The position numbers and the translations under genes were made by a program. A stretch of DNA of 64,000 nucleotides from Populus alba (lineage: Eukaryota > Streptophyta > Magnoliopsida > Malpighiales > Salicaceae), in NCBI RefSeq assembly GCF_005239225.2, contig NC_133299.1, positions 7,382,967-7,446,966 of the forward strand. Reading direction: 5' to 3'. Positions 34,555 through 46,553 of this stretch are shown here, piece after piece (position 1 is the first letter of the stretch; every line of letters starts with the position of its first letter). The notes below the pieces were generated by a model. The model was given only the letters and a program-made list of their open reading frames with translations, did not search any database and was not told where the DNA came from.

Positions 34555-37294
34555 TGTTGTAACCCATTTTTGGGTCCTCATAATTGAAATAAAATAAATA
34601 GCCGAAGGAGGTTAGAAAAATAACAGGAGGCAGAAGCGCTCAGCAAATGGTCAGAAAAATCGGTCAAGGAGGTTAAAAATACAAAGATGGATTTTTGACA
34701 ATATATTCTTGAAGGATGAGAGCCTTGTTGAGAAGGAAAATTTGAATTTTTGGAGGAGAAAAGCCCAAATTTGGATGTTTATGGACTTAATTGGATTTTT
34801 ATTTGAATTTATAGAGGATTTGATTGCAAGAAAAATCGATTTTTAAGTCAATTTGGGCTTTAATTAGAAGAAATTTAAGTTCTGGGGCCAAAATATATTT
34901 TTTTAGGAATTTATTGGGTCAAATCAGGGGCTTAATTGCATAAATATTGAAGTTTAATGGCCAATTAGGGGTTTAATTGTGAAAATCCGAAACCAGGGAC
35001 CAATTTGGAAAAAAGCGGGTAAATATAGGGGGCTGTTTTGAATTGATTCAGGGGCGTAATTGAAGAAATTGGAAGTTTATTGATCAATTGAGGGCTTAAT
35101 TGCATAAATCAGAGGCCAAGGACCAAGGTGAAAAACGCGGCCAACTATGGGGGCGAGGACCGAAATTGGCAGAGACTCAATTGAAATGAACAAAGATGAT
35201 TGAGGGCTAAATTCGAAATTGGGCGCGTTCTGGCGCCATTTTTAAATGAAACGGCGCGTTTTCTCCGAAACGACGCCGTTTCATACATAAAAAAAAAAAA
35301 AGAAAAAAAAAAGAAGGACCGAACAGTGCCGTTTTGAACGGCACTGTTTCCCTTTCTTCTTCCTCCCCGAACGTGCAGCATGGGAAGAAAGTTTGTTTAA
35401 TCATTCGGCGCTGTCATGTTCCCCACGCAGGCCTGCTCAACCCACGCTGCCCTGCTCCCCACGATGCCCTGCTCAACCCGTTGTCATGCTCCCCACGCTG
35501 CCCTGCTCAGCCCATACAGCCCCGCTCCCTTTGCCCGCCTATAAAAGCAGAAGTGAGAGGAGAGAGAACGGAGGGGGAGAGAAGGAAGAGAAGCAACAAA
35601 CGAAAAATAACAAAAGAACAAAACAAACCGAGGGAGGAGAGAGGAAGAAAAAAACCGAAGACCAAGAGAGAGAGAGACTGAAGGAGAGAGAAACAGGGGA
35701 CCTAAGGCAATAAACACCTAATACTCAAGGAAACGAAACTGAGAGAAGGGGGGCAGAAGACTGAAGCCGTTGGGAAAGCTTAGTGGACAGGAAAAACCAA
35801 GCACAACCCGAGAGGCACCGGACTGTTGGGAACCGTCGCGTTGAACCACCAACCTCCGCTGCAGCACCACCAACACGGACGCTCGACCAACAGCATCGCC
35901 TCCGCCAGGTATTCTTCCCCCCCTGCACCTTTCATTTTGCCCCTTATTGTTTTTTTACCTCCTGCATGCAGAATCGTTCTGCATGCAGGAGTTAGGGGAA
36001 GGGAAAATAATTCCCTTCCCCGTTGGGTTCTTATACTGGGCCGGGTTTCCGGCCCAGTTTTGTTATTAGTTTTTTTTTTGGGCCAGACCGAGTCTGGCCC
36101 AATCCGAAGAGAAGTTTTTTTGTTTGGGCCGAGATCGGCCCATCCACCTTGCGGGCCGAGATCGGCCCGATTCCGGCTGGGTTGGGTTCGGCCCATTCAT
36201 TTGGGCCGGCCCAACCCGAATTTTTATTATAAATATATTATTAATTATAGTATATTAATATATATATATGTGTGTATATTGTGTATATATTTTTTTTTTT
36301 TAAAAAAAAATATTTCGAAAAATCTTAAAAAAATATTGTTGATTTCCCTGAATATTTTTGTCAAATTGGGTTAATGTTGGTTGGTATTTTTATACTGTAA
36401 AGATATCAAACCAGTGTTAAAAATACCCGGTTTTCGTAAAAATATCAAAGATTTTCCAAATAAAAAATGTTTTTTGCTTTCAAAAAACTTTCTAGAAAAA
36501 AAATACCTAAAAATGTTGTTGATTTTTTCTGCATTTTTTATTAAGGTGGAATAATATTGGGTTGTATTTTTATACCGTAAGGATACAAGCTCAGTATTTA
36601 AATACCCGATTTACGTCAAAAAAAAAAAGAATTAATAATAATAATATTTTCAAAAATTGTTTTTGTTTTTAAAATACGGCTTAGTCTCTCCAATATATAT
36701 AGATATAAATATTATAACATCATTTTTTACACAACAAAGAAAATTTTCAAAACAATATATGTATTAGCATGCATTTCGGCTTGAATAACCAGTTTATTTA
36801 AGCCATGAGAACTAGGCCAAGATTTCAAAAATTCTAAAAAATCTTTTTGTTTTCTTTTAGTATTTGGGATTACGAATTTATACGTAAAACGTATTCCTAA
36901 ATATTATCTTTTGGTATAGACGTTAGAACGGTTAAGTTTTTACCCGATAAGATAAAAGAACTTCTTATTGAGGAGGATTTTTCTTGAACCATAGACAGAC
37001 CAACGACTAGCAGGACAATAAACGCCATAGTTTTTATCAGACAATAGAACAATGCAGCTTACCTTAGGTAAGGCGTACTTGGGGTGCTAATACCTTCCCT
37101 TTACGCAACCAGTCCCCGTACCCAATCTCTGAGACCAGTTAGGGTTCCTAGTGACCAAAATACTAGGTGGCGACTCCCATTCCATTTTTACCAGAAAAAA
37201 TAATATTTTCTCGTATCCCCATATATATATTACATTGTGGTTTTAAAATGGAAAACTTATATAATTTTCGCCGCGACGCCGCACACGTGCGACA
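34555..37294 (+). repeat. LTR 2 (2740 bp), middle LTR
   Basis: Nearly identical to LTR 1 and LTR 3. It serves as the right LTR of the first unit and the left LTR of the second. The AACAGTGCCGTT/AACGGCACTGTT hairpin near 35,323-35,349 is perfect here, while LTR 1 has one changed base. Confidence 0.93.
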
Positions 37295-37297
37295 GAA

Positions 37298-37316
37298 TGG
37301 CGACTCCACTGGGGAC
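37298..37316 (+). other. Primer binding site, internal region 2
   Basis: The same TGGCGACTCCACTGGGGAC, 3 nt after the end of LTR 2. Confidence 0.7.
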
Positions 37317-37874
37317 CTTGTAGACTAAGCTTTGTTTTTGTCTGATTTGTTTGTGTTTTTGTGTGTTTATTGTTAATATGCCTTTCCTTTTATTTGCGTA
37401 TTTATTTTATTTTATTTTACTCATATTATTCATGCATTGTATACAATTGTCTCATGCATCACTTGCTTTAATTTTGAAAAGCACACACAAGCTTTAAGTT
37501 AAGTGGGGAATTAGCGATTTACCCTAAGACTATTGGTCAGGGTTTAAATGCGTGAAACACCCAACTCATATCTGAGTGCCTGCTTGGTAATGGTGGGCAT
37601 ACGTGTCTTAACTGTTCCTTGCAACGCCCCCATACTGTCTTTACGAAGAACGTCACTGGGCAGATATGAGACCCTTGAAGACCAGATAGAAAAACTACCC
37701 ACTCTCACTTATTAAATAGAGCTTGTCCTTAGGTTATGTATCTTTGTTTGCAATGTTATACTCATCGCACATCAGTTGTGCATCACATTTTCATTCACGC
37801 ATTTTATTATGCACGCCAGATCGTGAAACATAGGTCCCACATCCAGAGTCCACCAAACCCGGTCCAGATCAAGA

Positions 37875-39305
37875 ATGGAAAACGAAGAAAGAGCTCACTT
37901 AGAGTCACACTACCAGACCGATTTGGAATCCGTGAAAAATGAAGTTTCTCGGCTGACCGATCTACTCGAGCAACTTCTAAGAGCTAAGAATGGGGAGGGA
38001 ACATCAGCACAACCACCTGACGGAGCGCCAACAGCTCACGTCCCTCAAGCATCTCAAAACCCGGGGGTAAACTCGGCCAATGAACAACATTTCGTGCCTA
38101 TCACCCCTATCCAGCCAACTCATCCTCCAATCACTGTTGACTTAACCCCGGATAATAGGTCTCCTAGTTTGATGGACCAGGACAAGCTATTTGCTTTGGA
38201 AGAAAGATTAAGGGCAGTTGAGGGTAATGACTGGTTTGACCCTATGCGAGTAGCCGAAGTATGTCTGGTACCGAACATTGTGGTGCCCAAGGATTTTAGG
38301 ATACCCGATTTCATTAAGTACACCGGCTTGGAGTGCCCAAACACTCATCTCCGATCTTACCGCAACAAAATGGCAGAGGTAATCCGTGATGATAAATTGC
38401 TTATCTATTTCTTTCAAGATAGCCTCACGGGATCTGCTTTGAGCTGGTACATGAGGTTAGATAATGTCAGGATCAGGAGCTGGAGAGACTTGGTGGAAGC
38501 TTTCCTTAAGCAGTACAAGTTCAACATGGAAATCGCTCCGGATCGAACAAGTCTAATGTCAATGGAGAAAAGAAGCCAAGAGTCAGTAAGGGCATACGCG
38601 CAAAGGTGGAGGGATGAGGCAAGGCATGTCCAACCCCCTTTAATAGAAACGGAGATGGTGACTTTGTTCGCCAATACATTCAAGGCACCCTACTATGAGC
38701 ATTTAATGGGTAGCTCAGCTCAGCATTTCTATGATGCTGTACGCATAGCGGAAAGAATAGAGCAAGGGATTAAAGCTGGACGCATAGTTGAGCCATTGCA
38801 GACGAAGGGTTTTATTGGAAGAAAAATGGAAGGTCCTGTTAACAACTTTGAAGGGGGGTCCAATAGCAAGATAACGGATTCATATAACCCACAAATACCT
38901 ACCTCTCATGTGGCCCACATAAACTTTAACAAACCTTTTTCCCCTAATCGAGAAAATAACCAGTCAAACAACCACAACAACCATCAAAGACCAAACACAA
39001 GATACATTTTAGAACAACTACCACCATTACCCATGCCTTTGAAGGACATATATGTCAAGCTACTAAGCATTGGACAAATAGCTCCTATCCCCACATTACC
39101 ACTACAGCCACCATTCCCTATCTGGTACAAGCCCGAATTGGCTTGCGAGTACCATGCTGGTATCCCCGGGCATGGTCTTGAAACGTGCTATGCTTTCAAG
39201 AAAAGGTTGTTGGAGCTCATCAAGATAGGATGGGTGTCATTTGAAGAACCACCCAACATCAATTCAAAACCATCGCTTAGTCATGACGCAAGTAGTAGTG
39301 GATAA
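37875..39305 (+). CDS. gag: Retrotransposon gag protein (476 aa), copy 2
   Basis: Same protein as at 30,812-32,242, with the coiled-coil-like N terminus, the gag core and the CEYHAGIPGHGLETC knuckle. I see no amino-acid difference between the two by reading, which supports very recent duplication of the internal region or gene conversion. It is followed by the same pol-less spacer, hairpin array and purine tract. Confidence 0.9.
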   Translation: MENEERAHLESHYQTDLESVKNEVSRLTDLLEQLLRAKNGEGTSAQPPDGAPTAHVPQASQNPGVNSANEQHFVPITPIQPTHPPITVDLTPDNRSPSLMDQDKLFALEERLRAVEGNDWFDPMRVAEVCLVPNIVVPKDFRIPDFIKYTGLECPNTHLRSYRNKMAEVIRDDKLLIYFFQDSLTGSALSWYMRLDNVRIRSWRDLVEAFLKQYKFNMEIAPDRTSLMSMEKRSQESVRAYAQRWRDEARHVQPPLIETEMVTLFANTFKAPYYEHLMGSSAQHFYDAVRIAERIEQGIKAGRIVEPLQTKGFIGRKMEGPVNNFEGGSNSKITDSYNPQIPTSHVAHINFNKPFSPNRENNQSNNHNNHQRPNTRYILEQLPPLPMPLKDIYVKLLSIGQIAPIPTLPLQPPFPIWYKPELACEYHAGIPGHGLETCYAFKKRLLELIKIGWVSFEEPPNINSKPSLSHDASSSG

Positions 39306-40135
39306 AGGGCTGGAAAACCTTGGTCAAGAATTGTCAATAATGAAGAAGGTAAGATCGAAAGAGATGACAAGGAAACACACGTGGGGAAGAAGATGAAGCG
39401 CTGCTACGGTTGATTGTCCACACACTAGAAGAAGTCTCTACCAAGACCTTTTTACGCGAGTAGAGAAGTTTCAGAATGGGGTGACCCAAGAAGTTCCTGA
39501 AGTTAACCGACTTTATGTGCCTTAGCATGCTTTTGTCATTGTTTTTATTTGCTTTTATTTTCTCTAGTTGACAATCAGGGCTCATGATGTCAGCTAGATT
39601 TTGTATTTGTCTTTGAGCCCACCTTTTCTTTAAATAAATGATGAGATTATGCACCTTTTTAAACAAAGATGAGTGGTTACAAAGAAAGTATCATAAATCG
39701 GTCAAAGATGAAATTTAAGAAAAGCTACCCCTGAAGTACAACTATACCTCTGGATAGCATAATGAATTGATAAATCACCTGTAAACTTCTTTCAAGATAA
39801 AAATAGAGTTTATCAATTCTAACAATGTGCATTTTGAAATGAGAAAAATTCATTTTCCTTTCACTTTCTAAAGAGTTTATCGTTGGTGATCCCATTTGAG
39901 CTAGAATGAATTTCTCCTTTATAAAAACCCGGATTAGGATCACACTCCACACTGGGGGCAATAAAAGATATTTCATGAAAAGTTTTACATATTTTTTCAA
40001 AGCAAGATGAGAGCCCGTAGATTTGAAAAAGATAAAACATTTGACAAAAGCATGACAAAAAGGCAATAAAAAGTCATACATTTTGAGAAAGTGACTACTT
40101 GAAGAAAGTCAAAGACTTCTTCTCCAAGAATATGA

Positions 40136-40422
40136 TCAATAAAAAGAGGCAACACGAGAGATGAATCCAGCATACGGCTTCAAAAGCAAGCTCGTGTTAA
40201 GAAAGAGCTTCATGAACTAGAAGAAGATGATGGGGCCTATGTTTCAAACCAGGTACGAATGCATGCATTGCATCTAATCATAAATCATTGCATGTTTGTT
40301 TTTTATCGTTACAGGAGGAGATCTTAGTGCATTCCAACAAGATTGTGGACGAAGAAAGAATCATTGAGTTGATTCTAGAACAACAAGAAGAGAAGATAAT
40401 AGCTTCCAAACCCTGCCCGTAG
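40136..40422 (+). other. Possible spliced small ORF, internal region 2
   Basis: Duplicate of the 33,072-33,358 feature: donor CAG|GTACG at 40,252/40,253, acceptor ACAG|GAGG at 40,314/40,315, stop TAG at 40,420-40,422. No independent evidence is added because the copies are nearly identical. Confidence 0.3.
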
Positions 40423-40453
40423 GGAGAACGACATATATCAGCTTTGGTAATAA

Positions 40454-41466
40454 GGAATCGCCAGATGGGATTCCAAGCTGTTTGAGATCGCCAGAAGGAT
40501 CTCGTATTTCACTATTGTGGAGGTCGCCAGATGGGACCTCATATTTCGCGTTTGTTAAAAGGAATCGCCAGATGGGATTCCGAGTTGATTAAAGGAGATC
40601 GCCAGAAGGGATCTCGTGTTTCGCTATTTGGAGGTCGCCAGATGGGACCTCATATTTCATGTTGGTAATAAGGAATCGCCAGATGGGATTCCAAGTTGTT
40701 TGAGATCGCCAGAAGGGATCTCGTATTTCACTATTATGGAGGTTGCCAGATGGGACCTTATATTTCATGTTTGTTAAAAGGAATCGCCAGATGGGATTCC
40801 AAGTTGATTAAAGGAGATCGCCAGAAGGGATCTCGTGTTTCACTATTTGAAGGTCGCCAGATGGGACCTTGTATTTCATGTTTGTTAAAAGGAATCGCCA
40901 GATGGGATTCCAAGTTGATTAAAGGAGATCGCCAGAAGGGATCTCGTGTTTCACTATTTGAAGGTCGCTAGATGGGACCTTGTATTTCATGTTTGTTAAA
41001 AGGAATCGCCAGATGGGATTCCAAGTTGATTAAAGGAGATCGCCAGAAGGGATCTCGTGTTTCACTATTTGGAGGTCGCCAGATGGGACCTTGTATTTCA
41101 TGTTGGTTAAAAGGAATCGCCAGATGGGATTCCAAGATGATTAAAGGAGATCGCCAGAAGGGATCTCGTGTTTCACTATTTGGAGGTCGCCAGATGGGAC
41201 CTCGTATTTCATGTTGGTTAAAAGGAATCGCCAGATGGGATTCCAAGTTGTTTGAGATCGCCAGAAGGGATCTCGTGTTTCACTATTTAGAGGTCGCCAG
41301 ATGGGACCTCATATCTCATATTTCATATAGGAATCGCCAGATGGGGTTCCAAGTTGATTAAAGGAGATCGTCAGAAGGGATCTCGTATTTTGATAGTTGT
41401 CAAAGGAGGTCGCCAGAGGGGACCTCATATTTTTTCATTTTTCAGGGAATCGCCAGATGGGATCCC
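40454..41466 (+). repeat. Hairpin-repeat array, 28 hairpins, internal region 2
   Basis: Same order of stems and units as at 33,390-34,402. The two arrays differ by a missing G in one hairpin each: near 40,496 in this array, and near 34,132 in the other. Both losses fall in the GGG that closes the loop. Confidence 0.92.
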
Positions 41467-41604
41467 AATGTTTTAGGCTGAAGAGGTTTGCTGTAAAGAA
41501 AGAGTTTCAGATCGATCAACCTTCGACCAGATCAGTTTCGAGAGTTCAAATTGGATTATCTTTATAAAACTTACTGCGCAAAACCCTTGCTCCGTAAGCA
41601 TTAT

Positions 41605-41618
41605 AAAGAGGGGGCATC
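41605..41618 (+). other. Polypurine tract before LTR 3
   Basis: AAAGAGGGGGCATC immediately precedes LTR 3, as at LTR 2. Confidence 0.75.
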
Positions 41619-44361
41619 TGTTGTAACCCATTTTTGGGTCCTCATAATTGAAATAAAATAAATAGCCGAAGGAGGTTAGAAAAATAACAGGAGGCAGAAG
41701 CGCTCAGCAAATGGTCAGAAAAATCGGTCAAGGAGGTTAAAAATACAAAGATGGATTTTTGACAATATATTCTTGAAGGATGAGAGCCTTGTTGAGAAGG
41801 AAAATTTGAATTTTTGGAGGAGAAAAGCCCAAATTTGGATGTTTATGGACTTAATTGGATTTTTATTTGAATTTATAGAGGATTTGATTGCAAGAAAAAT
41901 CGATTTTTAAGTCAATTTGGGCTTTAATTAGAAGAAATTTAAGTTCTGGGGCCAAAATATATTTTTTAGGAATTTATTGGGTCAAATCAGGGGCTTAATT
42001 GCATAAATATTGAAGTTTAATGGCCAATTAGGGGTTTAATTGTGAAAATCCGAAACCAGGGACCAATTTGGAAAAAGCGGGTAAATATAGGGGGCTGTTT
42101 TGAATTGATTCAGGGGCGTAATTGAAGAAATTGGAAGTTTATTGATCAATTGAGGGCTTAATTGCATAAATCAGAGGCCAAGGACCAAGGTGAAAAACGC
42201 GGCCAACTATGGGGGCGAGGACCGAAATTGGCAGAGACTCAATTGAAATGAACAAAGATGATTGAGGGCTAAATTCGAAATTGGGCGCGTTCTGGCGCCA
42301 TTTTTAAATGAAACGGCGCGTTTTCTCCGAAACGACGCCGTTTCATACATAAAAAAAAAAAAAGAAAAAAAAAAAGAAGGACCGAACAGTGCCGTTTTGA
42401 ACGGCACTGTTTCCCTTTCTTCTTCCTCCCCGAACGTGCAGCATGGGAAGAAAGTTTGTTTAATCATTCGGCGCTGTCATGTTCCCCACGCAGGCCTGCT
42501 CAACCCACGCTGCCCTGCTCCCCACGATGCCCTGCTCAACCCGTTGTCATGCTCCCCACGCTGCCCTGCTCAGCCCATACAGCCCCGCTCCCTTTGCCCG
42601 CCTATAAAAGCAGAAGTGAGAGGAGAGAGAACGGAGGGGGAGAGAAGGAAGAGAAGCAACAAACGAAAAATAACAAAAGAACAAAACAAACCGAGGGAGG
42701 AGAGAGGAAGAAAAAACCGAAGACCAAGAGAGAGAGAGACTGAAGGAGAGAGAAACAGGGGACCTAAGGCAATAAACACCTAATACTCAAGGAAACGAAA
42801 CTGAGAGAAGGGGGGCAGAAGACTGAAGCCGTTGGGAAAGCTTAGTGGACAGGAAAAACCAAGCACAACCCGAGAGGCACCGGACTGTTGGGAACCGTCG
42901 CGTTGAACCACCAACCTCCGCTGCAGCACCACCAACACGGACGCTCGACCAACAGCATCGCCTCCGCCAGGTATTCTTCTCCCCCTGCACCTTTCATTTT
43001 GCCCCTTATTGTTTTTTTACCTCCTGCATGCAGAATCGTTCTGCATGCAGGAGTTAGGGGAAGGGAAAATAATTCCCTTCCCCGTTGGGTTCTTATACTG
43101 GGCCGGGTTTCCGGCCCAGTTTTGTTATTAGTTTTTTTTTGGGCCAGACCGAGTCTGGCCCAATCCGAAGAGAAGTTTTTTTGTTTGGGCCGAGATCGGA
43201 CCATCCACCTTGCGGGCCGAGATCGGCCCGATTCCGGCTGGGTTGGGTTCGGCCCATTCATTTGGGCCGGCCCAACCCGAATTTTTATTATAAATATATT
43301 ATTAATTATAGTATATTAATATATATATATATGTGTGTATATTGTGTATATATTTTTTTTTTTTTTAAAAAAAATATTTCGAAAAATCTTAAAAAAATAT
43401 TGTTGATTTCCCTGAATATTTTTGTCAAATTGGGTTAATGTTGGTTGGTATTTTTATACTGTAAAGATATCAAACCAGTGTTAAAAATACCCGGTTTTCG
43501 TAAAAATATCAAAGATTTTCCAAATAAAAAATGTTTTTTGCTTTCAAAAAACTTTCTAGAAAAAAAATACCTAAAAATGTTGTTGATTTTTCTGCATTTT
43601 TTATTAAGGTGGAATAATATTGGGTTGTATTTTTATACCGTAAGGATACAAGCTCAGTATTTAAATACCCGATTTACGTCAAAAAAAAAAAAAGAATTAA
43701 TAATAATAATATTTTCAAAAATTGTTTTTGTTTTTAAAATACGGCTTAGTCTCTCCAATATATATAGATATAAATATTATAACATCATTTTTTACACAAC
43801 AAAGAAAATTTTCAAAACAATATATGTATTAGCATGCATTTCGGCTTGAATAACCAGTTTATTTAAGCCATGAGAACTAGGCCAAGATTTCAAAAATTCT
43901 AAAAAAATCTTTTTGTTTTCTTTTAGTATTTGGGATTACGAATTTATACGTAAAACGTATTCCTAAATATTATCTTTTTGGTATAGACGTTAGAACGGTT
44001 AAGTTTTTACCCGATAAGATAAAAGAACTTCTTATTGAGGAGGATTTTTCTTGAACCATAGACAGACCAACGACTAGCAGGACAATAAACGCCATAGTTT
44101 TTATCAGACAATAGAACAATGCAGCTTACCTTAGGTAAGGCGTACTTGGGGTGCTAATACCTTCCCTTTACGCAACCAGTCCCCGTACCCAATCTCTGAG
44201 ACCAGTTAGGGTTCCTAGTGACCAAAATACTAGGTGGCGACTCCCATTCCATTTTTACCAGAAAAAATAATATTTTCTCGTATCCCCATATATATATTAC
44301 ATTGTGGTTTTAAAATGGAAAACTTATATAATTTTCGCCGCGACGCCGCACACGTGCGACA
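41619..44361 (+). repeat. LTR 3 (2743 bp)
   Basis: Right end of the array. It is nearly identical to LTRs 1 and 2, with small homopolymer changes and one base change in a leader palindrome near 43,199. It is followed directly by the AAATG target duplication (44,362-44,366). Confidence 0.93.
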
Positions 44362-45030
44362 AAATGAATTCTTGAAAAGACTCTTCAAGAATTTCAAGTC
44401 CTAAAAGTGCATGAAAAATGTTGCCCAAGTATAATAATATAAGAAAATTAAATAAAGTTTGCTAGACACAAAGTATGAAGAGTTGTCTATAACTTCTCCT
44501 CAAGTTCCACTTCCAAAATGTACACGTTTCTTTCAAAGCATGGAGCATTCTAAAAGCAAATGATGATATTTATACAATGAATCTTTAGATTTTCTTGATT
44601 TCTATCTAAATTAAAAATGTATGGAATAAGTCTATTTCATAGAATATCTTTAAAGTGAAAATAGAATTCATTCTTTTTTTTTTCCCTTTCCATTCATTTG
44701 TATTTCTTCTATTTTGCGATTTTTTAAATACTTCTTCAAGACCTTGAAGTGATTGTTTTTTATCTAACATAATGTATGAAAGGATCTAGGTTGTCTTGGT
44801 AAATACTTCTATAAAATATTATATTTCTTATAACAATATATTTGTTCAAGAAAGACGTAAGAAAATAATAATAAAAAATAAAAAGATTAATTGCAAAGAA
44901 AAAAGAAAACCAGTATTATTTATATACATGAGAATTACACGAGAACAAAAAGGGTTGGATTATTCTTTGTGGTGTACTACACAATCTCAACACCCCAATG
45001 TTCAAATAACTATCCTTCCTAAAATAAAGA
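44362..45030. repeat. Invertase module 2, 3' flank (right part)
   Basis: Starts with the AAATG duplication and continues GAATTCTTGAAAAGACTCTTC, matching module 1 from about 18,728. It is one diverged unit of the 3'-flank repeat family (GAATTCATTCTTT, ATGTATGAAAGGATC, AGGGTTGGATTATTC). No gene. Confidence 0.7.
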
Positions 45031-46553
45031 CTACATTTTCTTAATTATTTCCTTATAATTGCGTGGATTCTCCCATACTCTGTCCTTTATAGGGACATTC
45101 ATCACAAGTAAGTTCATACTCCAAGCATTAAGATTCTCCACTATGATGGTCTCGTTGCCATTGTTGAACACATACAAGTGAGCCTTTTCAGAGACTGCAA
45201 TAGTTGGATAAACCCTAGATGAGATGGCAATTCTTCCTCCAGCTCCAAAACTCTCTACAACAGAGTGATCAATCTGGAAAGAAAGAGCAATAACCAAAAG
45301 TATGTTAAGATAGTTAAGTAAATGAGAACATAACAAGAGCAAGTATTGTTTCAGACTAAGATAATGAAAGGACCATACCAAACTTCTGAGCGAAAGTTTC
45401 TTGTCGGTTAAATCAATATCAACAAATCCAGCAAAAGATGGTTTATACAGTCCTTAACCTAAGGAAGAGCTGTTTAAAGAAGCCATGTATACAGACCATG
45501 TTTAGTAGAGGTTGATACCAAAATTAGGATGAGAACACATGTCTAGAGAAGAGAAGAGAAGAGAAGTTATAATACAAACCTTCTTGCATCAGAGCACAAG
45601 AGAACTTTATGCTTGTCTGCTGCTTTGAATACTTTAAAGAAGATAGGAGTGAATTCTTCAAGATTTTCTGAAGCTAATATCAAGAGTCTGAATGGCCCAA
45701 GTCCACCAGGAGCTTTGGAACCCTTTTGGGCACATACATCAAGTGCATCAAGCTTAGCCCATTTTGGATCAAAAGGCTCAGCTTTGTCCAAGCTTGGGAA
45801 AGAAAAGGTTACATCAACATCAGCCTGTAAAATACATGCAGAGCAATTAATCAGCAAAATCTTAACTTAACTTCACTACCATTCAAGGTAAAAAAAAAAA
45901 AAGAAACATTGATTTGATATATTTTTTAAGTAATTGTTTCTTGGACTTAAATGTCCAATTTCTTTCTAAAAAGAAAAATATAAAGCAAACAAAGAAACAA
46001 ACCTGAGCAACGGTGATGCCTTTAACTTGAACATGATCACCTTGGTTAAGCTTTTGATTGCTTAGTTGAACATTGTGCCCTCTTAATTTCTCCAATTCTA
46101 CAACAGGCCACTGCAGCAATTGCTTTCCACTTGGATCTAGCCATACCTTCCTAGGAATCAACTACAACAATGCAATAAAGAAAACATAAAATGTTATTAA
46201 CCAATAAAAATGACTTTTTAAAAGTAAACAATAAATTCCACAAAGTATTACCAGAATTCCTGCCCACCCTTTGTTCGTATCTTGTTGAACAGCATCAGAT
46301 TCATTAGCCCAACCCCACAAAATCCTTCTATTTGTGCTTGGGTCAAAGAACGTCTTAGAAGCATAAAAGTTTTCATAATCTAACCTAAGACCAGCCCAAC
46401 CATCAACTAAGCCCTCATCAGGAAAATACTTGTCCTTCTTCTTATTGTAAGTACCCATTGTATAGTACTCGTATCTTGTCATATCTAGGCTAACCTTCAA
46501 TACATGTTTAACATTTTGTCCCATAACTGAAGGATCCAACCCGTTTTCACCGA
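45031..46553 (-). pseudogene. Truncated cell wall invertase, module 2
   Basis: Exons matching module 1 are the 3' end of exon 3 (46,553-46,252), exon 4 (46,161-46,003), exon 5 (45,824-45,580), exon 6 (45,469-45,379) and exon 7 (from 45,273). Homology stops at about 46,553 inside exon 3, just after the WECPDF region would occur. The signal peptide, NDPNAP, RDP and WECPD motifs, and the promoter, are all absent. Exon 6 has an in-frame TAA at 45,456-45,454 (GGT AAA in the intact copies has become GGT TAA). The normal stop in exon 7 is lost and the frame would read on to 45,031. It also has Q-to-L at the exon 3 border. It cannot make an active enzyme. Confidence 0.93.

Larger units (their letters stand above)
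27495..44361 (+). mobile_element. Three-LTR, two-internal tandem array of a gag-only LTR retrotransposon
   Basis: The structure is LTR (27,495-30,231), internal (30,232-34,554), LTR (34,555-37,294), internal (37,295-41,618), LTR (41,619-44,361). Every LTR begins TGTTGTAACCC and ends ACACGTGCGACA. Each internal region has a primer-binding-type site, one 476-aa gag gene, a hairpin-repeat array and a purine tract. No protease, reverse transcriptase, RNase H or integrase is present, so it must be mobilised in trans. The gag and the long LTR resemble the plant Ty3/gypsy Tat-type lineage. That placement is inference. LTRs and internal regions differ by only a few bases and homopolymer lengths, so the array is young. 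A single target duplication bounds the whole. Confidence 0.92.
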
